Source: Sorex araneus
Lineage: Eukaryota > Chordata > Mammalia > Eulipotyphla > Soricidae
Assembly (NCBI RefSeq): GCF_027595985.1
Contig: NC_073312.1
Location: forward strand, 8,167,983 to 8,231,982
Length of the DNA stretch: 64,000 nt
Direction of reading: 5' to 3'
The notes beneath the pieces are model-generated. The model ran no database searches. It was not told the DNA's origin and saw only the letters and a list, made by a program, of their open reading frames with translations. The position numbers were made by a program, and so were the translations under genes. Positions 36,336 through 49,490 of this stretch are shown here, piece by piece; position 1 is the first letter of the stretch; every line of letters begins with the position of its first letter.

Positions 36336-39300
36336 TGGTGGTTGCTTTTGGAGCCACATCCGGCTGTACTTGGAGATCACTCCTGGGGGTGGACTGGGGA
36401 CCATGTGCAGTACCCAGATTGCGTCTGGGCTGCTCTGTGCAAGGCAAGCACCTTAACACCTGCCCTGTCACTCTGCCGCTTCATTCCTCTTTGTATGAAG
36501 CTTGGTCAGATCAAAGTGGCTCACAATACAGTTGTTTCAGGTGATCAATGTTCTAACACCAGTCCCACCACCGGTGTGCCCATACCTCCCCCAGTACCCC
36601 CAGTTTCCCATCCTGCTCCCTTAGTAAGCACAAAAAAATTACTATCCATTGCTTGTTTCAACAAATATCTTTTTGGGGGCTGGAGCGATAGTACAGCAGG
36701 GAGGGCGTTTGCCTTGCACGAAGCCGACCAGGGTTCAATCCTTGGCATCCCATATGGTCTCCGGAGCACTGCCAGCAGTAATCCTTGAGTGCAAAGCGAG
36801 GAGTAAGCCCTGAGCATTGCTGGGTGTGACCCAAAAATGTCAAAAAACCCAAATTGTTTTGGTAGTGGAGAATGGGCGCTGGTGGAGGGATGGATACTCG
36901 AACATTGTATGACTGAAACATAATCACGAAAGTTTTTAAGTCTGTAAAAAAAATAATAATTAAAAATTTTATTATTTTTTAATTATTGTTTTTTGCTTGT
37001 GGGGTCACACCCAGCAATACTCAGGGGTGACTCCTGGTTCTGCACTCAGGAATTATTCCTGGTGGTGCTGGGGAACCATATGGGGTGCCGGGGATCGAAC
37101 CCTGGTTGGCTGTGTGCAAGGCAAACTCCCTACCCACTATACTATCACTCCAGCCCCAATAAATTTTTTTTGTTTGCTTTTTGGGTCACACCCAGCGATG
37201 CTCAGGGGTTACTCCTGGCTTTGCACTCAGGAATTACTCCTAGCGGTGCTTGGGGGACCATATGGGATGCCGGGGATTGAACCCGGGTTGGCCGCATGCA
37301 AGGCGAACTCCCTACCCGCTGTGCTATCGCTCCGGCCCCCCCCCAATAAAAATTTTTAAAAAAGAAAAAATATATCTTGTAATGGTGTTGCTAAAGTCCT
37401 CGTCTAAGGATTTCCTAAGCCACTTGGTGTGAGTTGAGCCTTCTATGTTCTTGCTTTCACTCATTCAGCTGAGTGGGCTTCTGTGCAATTTTCCCATCTA
37501 ATTTTCTTTCTTTCTCTCTCTTCTTTTTTAATAATGTAGGAATTGTAGGAGTACTGCTGTTTATTCAGCCATTGATTAAGCTGATTGAATTGGGCACGAA
37601 CCCCACCCATCTCATTTTCTGTGCTTCTTCTGGGCTGTCAGTTCTGTGAGTTTTGGAGGTTTTATGTGGCCGCATATGTGGCTGTTCCCTGCAGGAACTT
37701 TGGAGCTGGGGCCATCAGTGTCCAGTGCCTCGGTGGCCTCTCTGGGATCAGCTGTGAGCTGGGATGTTTCTCGGGCAGCGGTGGGAGCCAGATGCAGATG
37801 GGTGGAGCACTGGGCCTTTGGGAGGGCGGGACTCTGTCTGCCCCATCCTGAGAGGACACCGCCGATCTGGCCAACCTGGGATAAATCTGAGGCTACATCC
37901 ACCTCATTCCTTTGGAAGTTGATTGACTTTTCCTTCCAGTGATCACGTTAGGTCAGTGGGCCATTGTCTGAAACTTTTCTTTCTTCTTCCTTTTTCTTTT
38001 TTGCTTTTTGAGTCACACCTGTCGATGCTCAGGGTTTGCTCCTGGCTCTGCACTCGGGAACTCCTCCTGATGGTGCTCAGGGGGCCATATGGGATGCCGG
38101 GAATCGAGCCTGGGTTGACCACATGCAAGGCAAACACCCTCCCTGCTGTACTACCGCTCTGGCCCCATTGTCTGAAACATTGATTTGAGCTCCGCATCAG
38201 TGAGGCTTGAGGGTTTATTCGAGCTCCGTGTTCTGCCCCTGTCTGACAGAGCAGGGGAAAGAAATCTTTCGTTCGCCATTTAAAAATAATTTATTTTTTA
38301 AATTTTATCGAAGCACCATGAGATACAGTTATAAAGCTTTTATGCTTGAGTTTCGGTCATACAATGATCGAACACCCGTCCCTCCACCAGTGCACATTCT
38401 CCACCACCAAAGTCCCCAGTCCCACCCCGTCCCACCCCTTCCCCTGCCTGTATGGTAGACAATGCCTGTGTGTAGAAAACTTCCACAATACTCTCTCTCT
38501 ACTTTGATTACGTTCAATATTTTGACACCAGTCCCATCATTATTATTTGGAATTTTCACACCACCATTCAAACCTGCCGAAAAGGCGATGCTAAGACAAT
38601 TTATTTTGTATTTCTTGTTATGAATAGCATAGGGTATTGCGTGGAATCCTGAAATTCTAAAATTTTAATAAGTAGGGTCTGGAGAGAATCTTTTGTGTGT
38701 CTCTGGATCACGGTCGTTAAGAAGCTTAAGTAGTAGCTGGAAGCAGTTGGGTGTTATCTAGGGTCCCTTCGGGGTGGCCCCCTCCCCCATCCCGCGAGGC
38801 CTGGCATTGGTCGCTACTGCTCCCGCCTACCTGGGCTTCTCACTGGGTTCTGGAAGATGGCGGCCGCCGGGATCCCCAGGGGGCAGGTGGAGAAACAGCG
38901 CCTGCTCCCGTCTGGAGTAGCCCGGTGAAACCGGCCTGTTGTAAAGTCCGGAGCCATCTCTGCTGTGAGCTGCTCAGTTCCAAGATTCTTTCGTGTGTCT
39001 CTCATTCACCATTGTTCCTAAAAATTTGTCACTGTCACTGTCATCCCGTTGCTCATCGATTTGTTCGAGCGGGCACCAGTAACGTCTCTCATTGTGAGAC
39101 TTCTTGTTACTGTTTTTGGCATATCCAATACACCACGGGTAGCTTGCCAGGCTCTGCCGTGCGGGCTCCATACTCTCAGTAGCTTGCCGGGCTCTCTGAG
39201 AGGGGCGGAGGAATCGAACATGGGTCAGCCGCGTGGAAGGCGAACGCCCAACCGCTGTGCTCTCGCTCCAGCCCCAAAATTTGTAGGTGCTAAAATTTGA

Positions 39301-41573
39301 GTTTAGGATACCAGATATTTGAGATCTGACCTAATTAGTTATTTCTCATCAAGCAGTATTCTGTATAATCCGTTAGTCTGACCATATACGTGCACGTAGG
39401 ATGTTCCTTCACTGGCCCTAAAGTACAGTCTCTGATCCATCCATTTGTACAGTGTTAAAATAGGCACATTTAAGGAGATGTATAAGACCCAGGGGCCCTT
39501 AAAGCTGGGGGGACGAAGGGATGCTGTTGTCGTGTGGGCGTGTCCATGCAGGTTTGGGTTCCCGAGGGCTGTGAGGTGGGGCGTAGGTCTAGGAGAACCA
39601 GCACGAGGTGGCAGGTGGTACAGAGATGGGGTGGGTGCTGCCCCTTCTCTCCTTTTAAGGGTGGAATCCGAGAGTCCTGGATTGGGCACACGGGGTGGGC
39701 CGGGGGTGCAGAGAGCTCCTCCCCCTGGGCCAGGGGTCCTGCTGTCTTGGTTGCCCCATCCCCAGCCTCCAGTGCTGTGTCGGCAGATGTGGCTGCAGCT
39801 GTGTGGCCGGGAGGGCGGGCGGCTACCGCAGACCAAGCACCTGGAGCTCCGGACAGTGGCCATAGCCCCGAGTGGCCCACCAGCCCCCCACGCCGCCCCA
39901 CCGGGGTTCACACCGGCCCTCTGTGTCTCTCCAGATGCAGGAGAAGGCCAAGGACATCTACATGACCTTCCTGTCCAGCAAGGCCTCGTCTCAGGTCAAC
40001 GTGGAGGGCCAGTCCCGGCTCAATGAGAAGATCCTTGAAGAACCACACCCACTGATGTTCCAGAAGCTTCAGGACCAGGTACCCCGAGTCCCCCAGCACC
40101 CCCAGCCCCCACCCCCCGACTTACACGGGTGTGTGTTCCACAAATGCTTGGCAGTGCATACCCCAGATGCCCGCCTGAGATGCCATGCTGGGTGAAATAG
40201 GGGGCAGGGGGCCAGGACCAGGCTGCCTTTCCTCCAGGCCTGGGGACACATGACCCGGACACACGCAGATGGACACCGGGTTCCATGTCTCGCCCCGACT
40301 GAGGAAGGAGGCCAGGACTGAGGGGCCCTGGGTGGTGGTGGGCGTGGTAACTGCTGCGGGGAGGGGCCGGTGGAAGGATCTGGAAAGCAGGCCCCCTGGA
40401 GCTGCTCTCCTGCAGGCCTCCGAGCACGGCCGCCACCATCTAGTGGCCGGAGTCTGGAAGCTCCGAAGGAGACGCCCAAGTGGCAGAGCAAAAGGTGGAT
40501 GCGGCGGCAGATTCCGCCGAAGGGGAAGCTTAGGCTCCAAGACACTGGCAGGGACAGGTCAAGCCCGTACAGAAACCAGTCATCGCAAATTGAGGGTTAT
40601 TGATTTATTGTCTGACAGTCCCGTTTGTCATTGCTTTAAGTTTCGTTGGCGCGAGCCATGTGAAATAAATTTGTTAGGTGCCCGCCTCGGGGGCAGCCGT
40701 GGGGGCGGGAGGGAACCTGGGAGCTGGCGGACGGAAGGTCAGGCGAAGTGGTGAGATTGGTGCCAGAGCATCGTATGCCTGAAACTCCCCTATTGTAAAC
40801 AACTCTGTAAACCAGCATCTTAGTTAAGATGAATTTTTAAAAAGTGGACAGGCCGGGAGAGAGAACTCAAAGGGCTGGGCACAGGCTTTGCATGCCAGAA
40901 ACTTGGGTTTGATGCCGGCACTGCATGGCTCCTGGGCACCACCGGAGTAACCCCTGAGCACTGAGCTGGGAGTAGTCTGTGAGCACTGCAGCGTGGAGTC
41001 CCCAAATCAGAGCAAACAAAATTACCAGCCAGGTTCCACCCAAGAGGGACCCCCGTCTGCCTGGAGGCTGAGCTTTGCTTTGCGAAAACATTTTAGGGGG
41101 GGGCTGCGTTGCAGGTGTTGAGGCTGCCCTTTGGGAACTCTGGGTCCAGAGCTTCGGGTCGCCTTAAGGTGTTTATGCAGGAGCTGCTCCTGGCCGTGCC
41201 TGGCCTGACTGCCCAGTATCTGGGCCCAGTGGTCGGGGGCCGTCAGGGCCCAGCGGTGCTGGGGGACTCCGTGCTGCCAGAATCAAAGTCAGGCCTGTGC
41301 TGTGCAGACGCTCTGACCTTCACGCCATCTCCCTCGCCTGCTTTTTGGTTTTGCTCTTAAATCGCTTACAGTAGTAAGTGCCCAGTTTCCAGGAAGCCTC
41401 ACCTGTGCTCAGCACAGGGACAGCAAATGCCCACCCAGCAAGTACAAATGGAAGTTTTAGTGCATTTTCCAGCTGACGCCGTGCAGAGAGCGCATTCCTC
41501 AGGAATCCTGAATCAGATTTGGGGGTTGGAGGTCTAAGAAGCCCAGGGGACTGGAGGTAGTGATTCTATTTTT

Positions 41574-41612
<39 letters not shown>

Positions 41613-44600
41613 CGCACATAGGAAGGATTTCCTGGTCGTGGGTTTGTGGAGGCCAGTGGTGGGACGCACTGGGAGGTAGCAATTCTTGTGACATCTTTTT
41701 TTGTTTGTTTGTTTGTTTTGGGTCACACCCGGCGATGCACAGGGGTTACTCCTGGCTCTGCACTCAGGAATTACTCCTGGCGGTGCTCAGGGGACCATAT
41801 GGGATGCTGGGATTCGAACCCGGGTTGGCCGTGTGCAAGGCAAACGCCCTACCCGCTGTGCTATCTCTCCAGCCCCTCTCGTGACATCTTAAAACATCTT
41901 AAGAGTCTTTTTGCCTTGTGTGGGGGCCACACTCTGCACTCTTGGGGGCCCCTAGCATCATATAAGGTGGTGGGTGCGGGGCTGTGAGATGCTGGGATCA
42001 GACCCAGGGCCTTACACGGCGCGTGCTCCACACTTGAGCCGCTTCCTCAGACCTTTCAGAACTTTTCCGTTTTTGTTTTGTTCTTGCTTTGTTTGGGGGC
42101 CACACCCAGCAGTGTCCCTGGCTCACTAGCTCTGTACTCGGGCATCACTCCTGGTGACCTCAGGGATCGAACCCGGGTCAGCCGCAGGCAAGGCAGATGC
42201 CCTGCTCACTGTGCTGTCGCTCTGGCCCTGCTTTTAGAATTTGTGTCAGGGGTCAAGCACGGGGTCCGACATGAAAGGCAGGTGCTAGACCACTGAGCTC
42301 CATCACACCCTCGGACCAAACTCCAGAAGCGTTGGAAGCTTCCTGGGGGGGCTGAGACGCTGCCACTGCATTGGCGGCGTCTCAGTACCGGGGGTTCTGC
42401 GCCACGGCAAGCTTCCCTGCCAGCCCCTCTTAGAAGGCAAGGGTGCCGTGTCACCCTGCCCTGCGGATGACCAGAGCACACTCCCAGGCCACCAGCTGGT
42501 TGTGTCCCCCAGTGCAGGGGCCTGGGGAGACCCTCGGGAGCAGAGGGTGTGGGAGCCCTGCCCGCAGCACCCCTACCCCAACTGTCCGGAATGGGCAAGA
42601 TGGGCCCCCCGGTCTCCCCAGGCTCCAAGCTCAGACTCCCCGCGTTTCCACACGGAACTGGACCCGTGTGAGCCGGGCACTTGCCCGCGAGTCCTCTGTG
42701 GACGCGGAGCTGGCAGAGAAGGAGGGAAACCCGGCGGGAAAGACTCGCTGGGCTGCGAACCAGCAGCTTCTGCCGTGACTGCAGGCTTTTGGCGGAGGCT
42801 TCAGGGAGCCGCTCTGCAGAGCCGAGGAAGCGTCGGCTCTGACGGGGGGAAAACGCAGAGCTCCTGAGGCCAGCTGGTGGCGTCCTTTCCAGGGGGAGCG
42901 GGGCTGCGGCGGTCACTCAGTGGGCAGGTAACCACAGTTCTGCCCCCAGCACCGCCTGGTCCCCAGGTACCGCAGGGAGTGACCCCTCCCCCAGCACCTC
43001 CAGAGGACACAAGCCCGACCCCCAAGTAAAGGGGGAACCGTACACCAGATGGGGAAGTTTGTGTGCCTTAGAGACCAGCATCTGAGCAGTCTCGGAGAAG
43101 GTTGGCCCCGCCGTCTCCCTGAGCTCCCCTGGGGTGCGGGGTCCCTCCAGATGCTGGCCTGCTGCAGGTAGAAGGCTGGGTTACGTAGCGGCCGGGCGCA
43201 GAAGGACCCACCTGTGCTCCACACGCCTCCTGGCCCCTGACTGCTCTGCCATTACCGTTTTGTTCTTGCGGTGGGGGAGGTGCTGGCGGTCAAACTATTT
43301 GGCCACGTTGCAATTTCACGATTTGTTTTGTTTGGGGGCCACACTCAGGGCTGTCCATGGAGCACGCCTGGCTCTGTGCGTTGGGAGCACTCCTGGCGGT
43401 GCTCAGGAGACCCGGTGGGGTGAAGAGGACGGAACCTGGGTTAGCCTCGTGCAATGCAGACACCTTGCCCGTTGCACTCTTGCTCCGGTCCCAGTGTGTC
43501 ATGCCTTAAAAACGAGAGATGGAATAGCAGGTAAGGCACTGACCTTGAGTGCAGCCGAACGGAGCTCTATACCTGGTGGTACGCTGGGTATGGCCCCCAA
43601 ACCCCAAATAAATAAATAAATAAATAAATACATTTTTGTTTAATTGGGGCCGAAGTGGTAGTACAACAGGTAAGGCATTTGCCTTGCATGTGGCCAACTT
43701 GGGTTTGATCCCCGACACCCCATGTGGTCCCCTGAGCCCGCCAAGAGTAATTCCTGGGTGCAGAGCCAGGACTAAATCCTGAGCATCGCCGGGTGTGACC
43801 CCAAAGCAAGCAAACAAAACAAACTCCCAGTTTAATGATTACAGTGTAGGTCACTCGTTTCCAATAGTGTTGACATTTGTGGTTTTATACCTCCCCACCA
43901 CCAAAGTGCCCAACCCTCCACCTCAGTTCTTCTGTCATTTCCAGCCCCCCTGTCATTCCTGCCGAGACCCTCCCCTGCCAGCTCTGTTCGGCAGGGCCAA
44001 GGGCTTCTTGGCGTCCGATGCTGTTTATTCCTTGCTTGGTATCTGGGCAGGCCACAGGTGAGTGAGATTGTCCTATCCTTGTCCTCCTCCCTCTGGCTAA
44101 TTTAGCTTCCATGAACCCTCCTGTTCAGTCCACGCTGAGTGAATTGCAGATCCCCTCATTTCTCATAGCTGCATAGTACTCCACCATGGGTCTGGATAGC
44201 ACCACCTCTTTTTCCATTCATGTAGCATTGAAGATCACCCCGGCAGTGCTGGGGGCAGGAAGTGGGGAATCTGCAGTGGCACAGAGGGGTGAAGGTGGGA
44301 AGGTCAAGTTTATTGCTGAGGACAGCCTGAGGCCATGGCTTGGGGCCAGCGGGGGCAGGAGCAAGTGGGAGGGAGCTGGGGACGCCTTAGACTTTCCTGG
44401 CTCCTGGCTCCCAGGGCCCGTGTGAAAACGGACACTGAGGCCTGGGGGACAGCACGGGGGTCTGCACGTGCTTTTATCTCCAGCACCTCTCGGCCTCCTG
44501 AGCATCACTGGGATCTCCCTGGACATACCTGAGCACCTCTGGGGCTGCCCCAGTGCCCCCGGCAAAGGCCCCAGGAGCACACCCTTGGGTCTGGGTGGCC

Positions 44601-45304
44601 AAGTAGCACCGGGAGCGTCCCTGGGCCCCTGAGCTCTCTCGGGACCCCAATGACAGAAGAGCAGACTTGGGGCCCTTGCAGGCCGACCTCCCCCGGCTGA
44701 GGCGATGGGGGTTGAAGTGAGGTCTAAGGAGGACAGAGACTGGGTCGGGGCACCGCCCCCCGCCAGAGGGAGACCCCCAAACCTGTCCGGACCCCAGGGA
44801 GTGAGGGGTGCCTCCTGGCCTGACACCGGGGGTGGATGGACAGGAGCTGGCGAGCACCAGCCTGGGGAGGGGCTCCCGGCCTGCGGGGGTCCCATGGGGC
44901 CTCTCCCCCCCCCCACCGCCACGCCGCAATGGCTGGGGTCCCGGGCGTCTCGGTCCCGTGGGAGCAGCTGGACGTGCTTCCCTGGAGCTGGTTACGGGGC
45001 TGGTTACGGCCCGGCGGGTTACGGGGACTGTCCGGGAGAAGGGAGGCGCTGTTGGAGGTCCCTGCAGGTTTCTCCATCCCGTTAGCGGCCTTGCAGGGAA
45101 GGGGAGGGGCAGAGGGGCGGCCCCAAGGCCAAGGCCAGCGTAGATGCCTCTGCCGCGTGCGGGAAGCGCGGGGCTTGATTTCTGGTGCGGACAGATGCCC
45201 CTCGGACAGCAGCGGCCAGGGCTGTGGGGGGCTGCTGTCCTGAGCAGGGGGTCCCGCAGTCTCTGGCCAGGCCTAGTCACCGCTCCCCCCATCACCACCA
45301 CCAC

Positions 45305-45351
<47 letters not shown>

Positions 45352-48300
45352 ACACATACTCTCACACACACACACACACACCCTCTCACGCACATGCACA
45401 CACATACACACATACACACATTCACTCACACACATACACACACATACTCATATACACACATACACACATACTCATATACACACATATACACATACACACA
45501 AATATATACACACTCACTTTCACACACATGCACACACATACACTCACACACATACATGCATATGCACATACACACTTGCACACACATGCATACACATACA
45601 CACATGTACACACATACACATACACACATACACATATGCACATACACATATGCACATACACACTCACACACATACATATAGACACATACACACATATACA
45701 TACACATATATACATATACACATATACACATATACTCACATACACAGACTCACACACACATACAAATATACACACACACACATGCACACACCCACCTCCA
45801 GGGTCAGTCTGGGAAGCAGGCACCTGTCCAGCTGTCCAGGGTGACATTAACATCGGGTGCCCGTCCCGGCACTTTGAGACGAGAGCAGACTGGAACTGCC
45901 AGCTGTACCCCCTCCTCCCCTGAGTGCCCCCCCCCCGCCCCGTTCCCAGCCGTCTTCAGCTCAGTGGGTGGTGACTCCCGGGATGTGCCCTGTCCCCCTG
46001 CCCCACTGCTGTCCTCTGTCCCGTGTTTCTGCCTCTGCACCAGCCAAGGGCTGAGGAGAGGGGTCTGGCCTCCCTCAGGCGTTGCTGGTGCCCGGGGTGA
46101 GGGTAGGGGGGCAGAAAGCAGATCATAAGGCTGTGTGTCTGAGAGAGAACATTCTAGAAGTGCAGTTCGGAGTCAGGCGGCCCCGGAAGGCTCTTCCTGA
46201 GACTGGAGAGGAGAGACGCGTTTCCCTTCCTCCCCGTCAGAGCTCTGGGGCTGGCAATGAGACGGAAACGAAGGAGGCAAATGCTCTCTCCCAGGGTGCC
46301 TCGGAGATCGGGGCCCGAGCACTGAGCTGACGGGCAGTTCTCAGGCCTCAGCGCCAAGGAACAAGGCGGCCGTGAGAACGAAGGGGCAGAGAAACCAGGC
46401 ATTGGGGCTCGCTAGCAGGGGAGCTGCTGAAGCCCCCAGCTGGGACGGACCCGGAGTCCCTGCCCCCACACGAGGGTCTGCCTTGGGAGAGTGTCCCACC
46501 TGCAGGGGCTCGGGGACGGTCCTGTGGCAGAGTCACCTTCTTGAGTCTTTTTATTTTATCTCGTTTGTTTTGTGGGGGGACCACACCTGGCTGAGTCAGG
46601 GCTGGCTCCTGGCTCTGCACGCAGGAACCACTCCTGGTGGGGCTCAGGAACCACATGGGTGGGGAACCACATGGGTATTGAGGATCAGACCCCGGTTGGC
46701 CACGTGCACAGCCAGCGCCCTGCCTGCTGTCCCATCGCTCCAGCCCCTTTTGAGTCATTTTAATGGAAAAACATTTTACGTGCCAAAGTGGCACAGTGCG
46801 CATGGCCTGCCCTGCACCTCATGCACGCTGAATCGGGTTCTAGAAGCCAACGCGAGGGCTTTTTCTAGAAGCCAGTGCCTGGCCAATTGTCTTGCACAAA
46901 AGGATTCATTTTTTTTTCTCTCCTGTCAGGTAGACATTGCACCTTGGAGGGTTTTTAACAGAAGCAAGGATGTGGGTTTCGGCCTTTTAATGTCCCTGTC
47001 TTCTGAGAAGCGCTCCGTAATGCTCTAGGCTCGAAACTCTCTTCTCTGGGCGCTTGGGGAGGAGCTGCCCGAGAGGGGTCCGGGCCGGGGAGGCTGCTCC
47101 TCCCGCACCAGAGCACACGGGGAGGGAGGACGGGCCAGCACCAGGACCCACAGTCCTGTCCACAGGCAAGCCTAGTGCCGGACCTCCGGGTGGGGTCTGG
47201 CGCCTTCTCCCCTGGACACCTACGGCTCACGGCAGAGACCCCCGTCCCCCCCCACCCCCCCCCACCCCCGCCTTCTGCCGTCCCACTGCCGGGCTCACCG
47301 GTTCCTCCTGTGACTGCCAATGTGGTTCCGACCCTGCTGGGCCACAGCTGTCTTGGCTCCAGAACATCGAATACATTCAAGAGCAGAAAGCTGCCAACTG
47401 CAACTTGAGTTTCCCCTTTCCCGGCCGTGGGGCTCAGTGTTAGCGCTCCGGCCCCGTCTCCCCCACCGGGTCCCTCCACGCCATCCCAGGCTCCACCGGG
47501 CCCGTTTTGCTCTACCTCCTTCCTTCTCTTCCTGGAAGACAGCTCGAGGCGTGGTGGTAAGGTGAGGCCCCAGGGGAGGCCAGCTTGAGTCAGAGGGCAT
47601 CTCTGCAGACGCTGAGGCCCACCCGGCGCGATACCCTGAGGCACGGCCTGGTCCCCAGCCCTGCAGGGTCCCCATGCTGGTCCTTGCAGCAGAAACCTCG
47701 TGCCCTGCCAGGGTGGCTGCCCCCCTAAAAGGAGAGCGTCCTGGTCTCATGGAATCTTCTGGAAGCTCTGATGCCATCATTTTGTTTGTTTTTGTTTGGG
47801 GGCCACACCCGGCAATGCTCAGGGGTTACTCCTGGCTCCGCACTCAGGAGTCACTCCTGGCGGGGCTCAGGGGGCCCTATGGGATGCCGGGGATAGAACC
47901 CCAGTCGGCCGCGTGTAAAGCACGTGTTCTACCCCCTGTACTCTCGCTGTGGCCCTGCCATCACTTTTTTAGGGGAGGTTTTGAGCCTCGTCCGGTGATG
48001 CTCAGGGGCTACTCCTGGCTCTGCACTTAGGAATTACTCCTGGCAATGCTAAGGGAACCCTCTGGGACTCCAGTGATGGAACCCAGGTTGGCCATATGTA
48101 AGGCAAATGCCCTACTACCTGCTGTACTATCACTCCAGCCCTGCCATTGTATTTTTTTTTAAGCTCTAGCAGGAATAGGGTCACTGTAGCACTGTCATCC
48201 CCGTTGTTCATCGATTTGCTTGAGCGGGCACCGGTCACGTCTCCATTGTGAGACTTGTTGTTACTGTTTTTGGCATATCGAATACGCCACAGGGAGCTTG

Positions 48301-49392
48301 CCAGGCTCTGCCGTGCGGGCGGGATACTCTCGGTAGCTTGCCGGGCTCTCTGAGAGGGACAGAGGAATGGAACCCGGGTCGGCCGCATGCAAGGCAAGCG
48401 CCCTGCCTGTTGTACTATCGCTCCAGTGCCAAGAACAGGGTGCGATTGAAAAAGAAGAAGAAAAAGTCCACCGTGTTTGTTTTCATAGTGAATGAGTGAG
48501 CATGAACGGAGTTCCCTCGGAGGAGACCGTGGTTCTCCAACAGCTCAGGGGCGAGAGTCTGAGACCAGCCCCCCCCACCCACGTGGGAGCTGCTTCCCCA
48601 GCTTCCGGGTGTGCCGACTTTCCCTGGCACACAGCCTTTCCCCTCCGGCCTCCTGTGCCCTCTCTCCCTCCGCCTCCTCTTTTCCTTTTTCTCATCTTGG
48701 TGGTGCTGGCCCGGAAGCCAGGGGCTCAGCCCACCCTCCAGATGTTTCTTTTTTAAATGAAAGTAACGATTGGTTTGTAACGTCACGTGGGTTTCAGGTT
48801 TGTAACATCACGTGGGTTTCAGGTTTGTAACGTCACGTGGGTTTCAGGTGCACCGTGTTACCCATCAGCCTCTCTAGGGCAGGTTCCCAAGGTCTGGTGT
48901 CCACCCCCCACTGGACCACGGACGTCCCCAGCCCCCACCCCTTTCCCTTCTGGAAACCAGTGTTTGTTCTTGTCGTCTAAGAGTTTGTTTTTGTTTAGTT
49001 TTGTTTGTTCTGTGCTTTGTTTCTTTATCAGCCACGGTAGAGTGCAGTCACGGGAGTTTGTCCTCTCTGACTGACTTCGCCCAGCACCCCGGGGCCGGCC
49101 TGGCCTGATGGAAACTCTCGGCCCGGCTGGCTGGCCCATCCATCCCACCGTGTCTCGGTAGCTGCGTCATTTCCGTTCTCCACGCACCTGTGGCAGGTGC
49201 TCATGGCTGCCCCGTTCCTGTTTTAAGGGGCACGGGCCTGGGTGCGAGGCATGCATGCATCTGACACGAGCTGTTGGGCCCAGCTTTGAAGGGGTCCGTC
49301 CCTCCTGGGCCTCAGTCCAGGCTGGAGTCACCTGAGACCAGCAACTGCTTCCAAGCAAGGCCACCTGCGCAGGAGCCAGGGGGATAGAACAG

Positions 49393-49490
<98 letters not shown>

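Noticed and set aside
45144..45923. Thr/His-rich open frame with its Val/Cys-rich mirror
   Set aside because: Product of the CA repeat in both strands.
48772..48846. Three short repeats as a CRISPR-like array
   Set aside because: The units are directly abutting with no spacers, in a mammalian intron.
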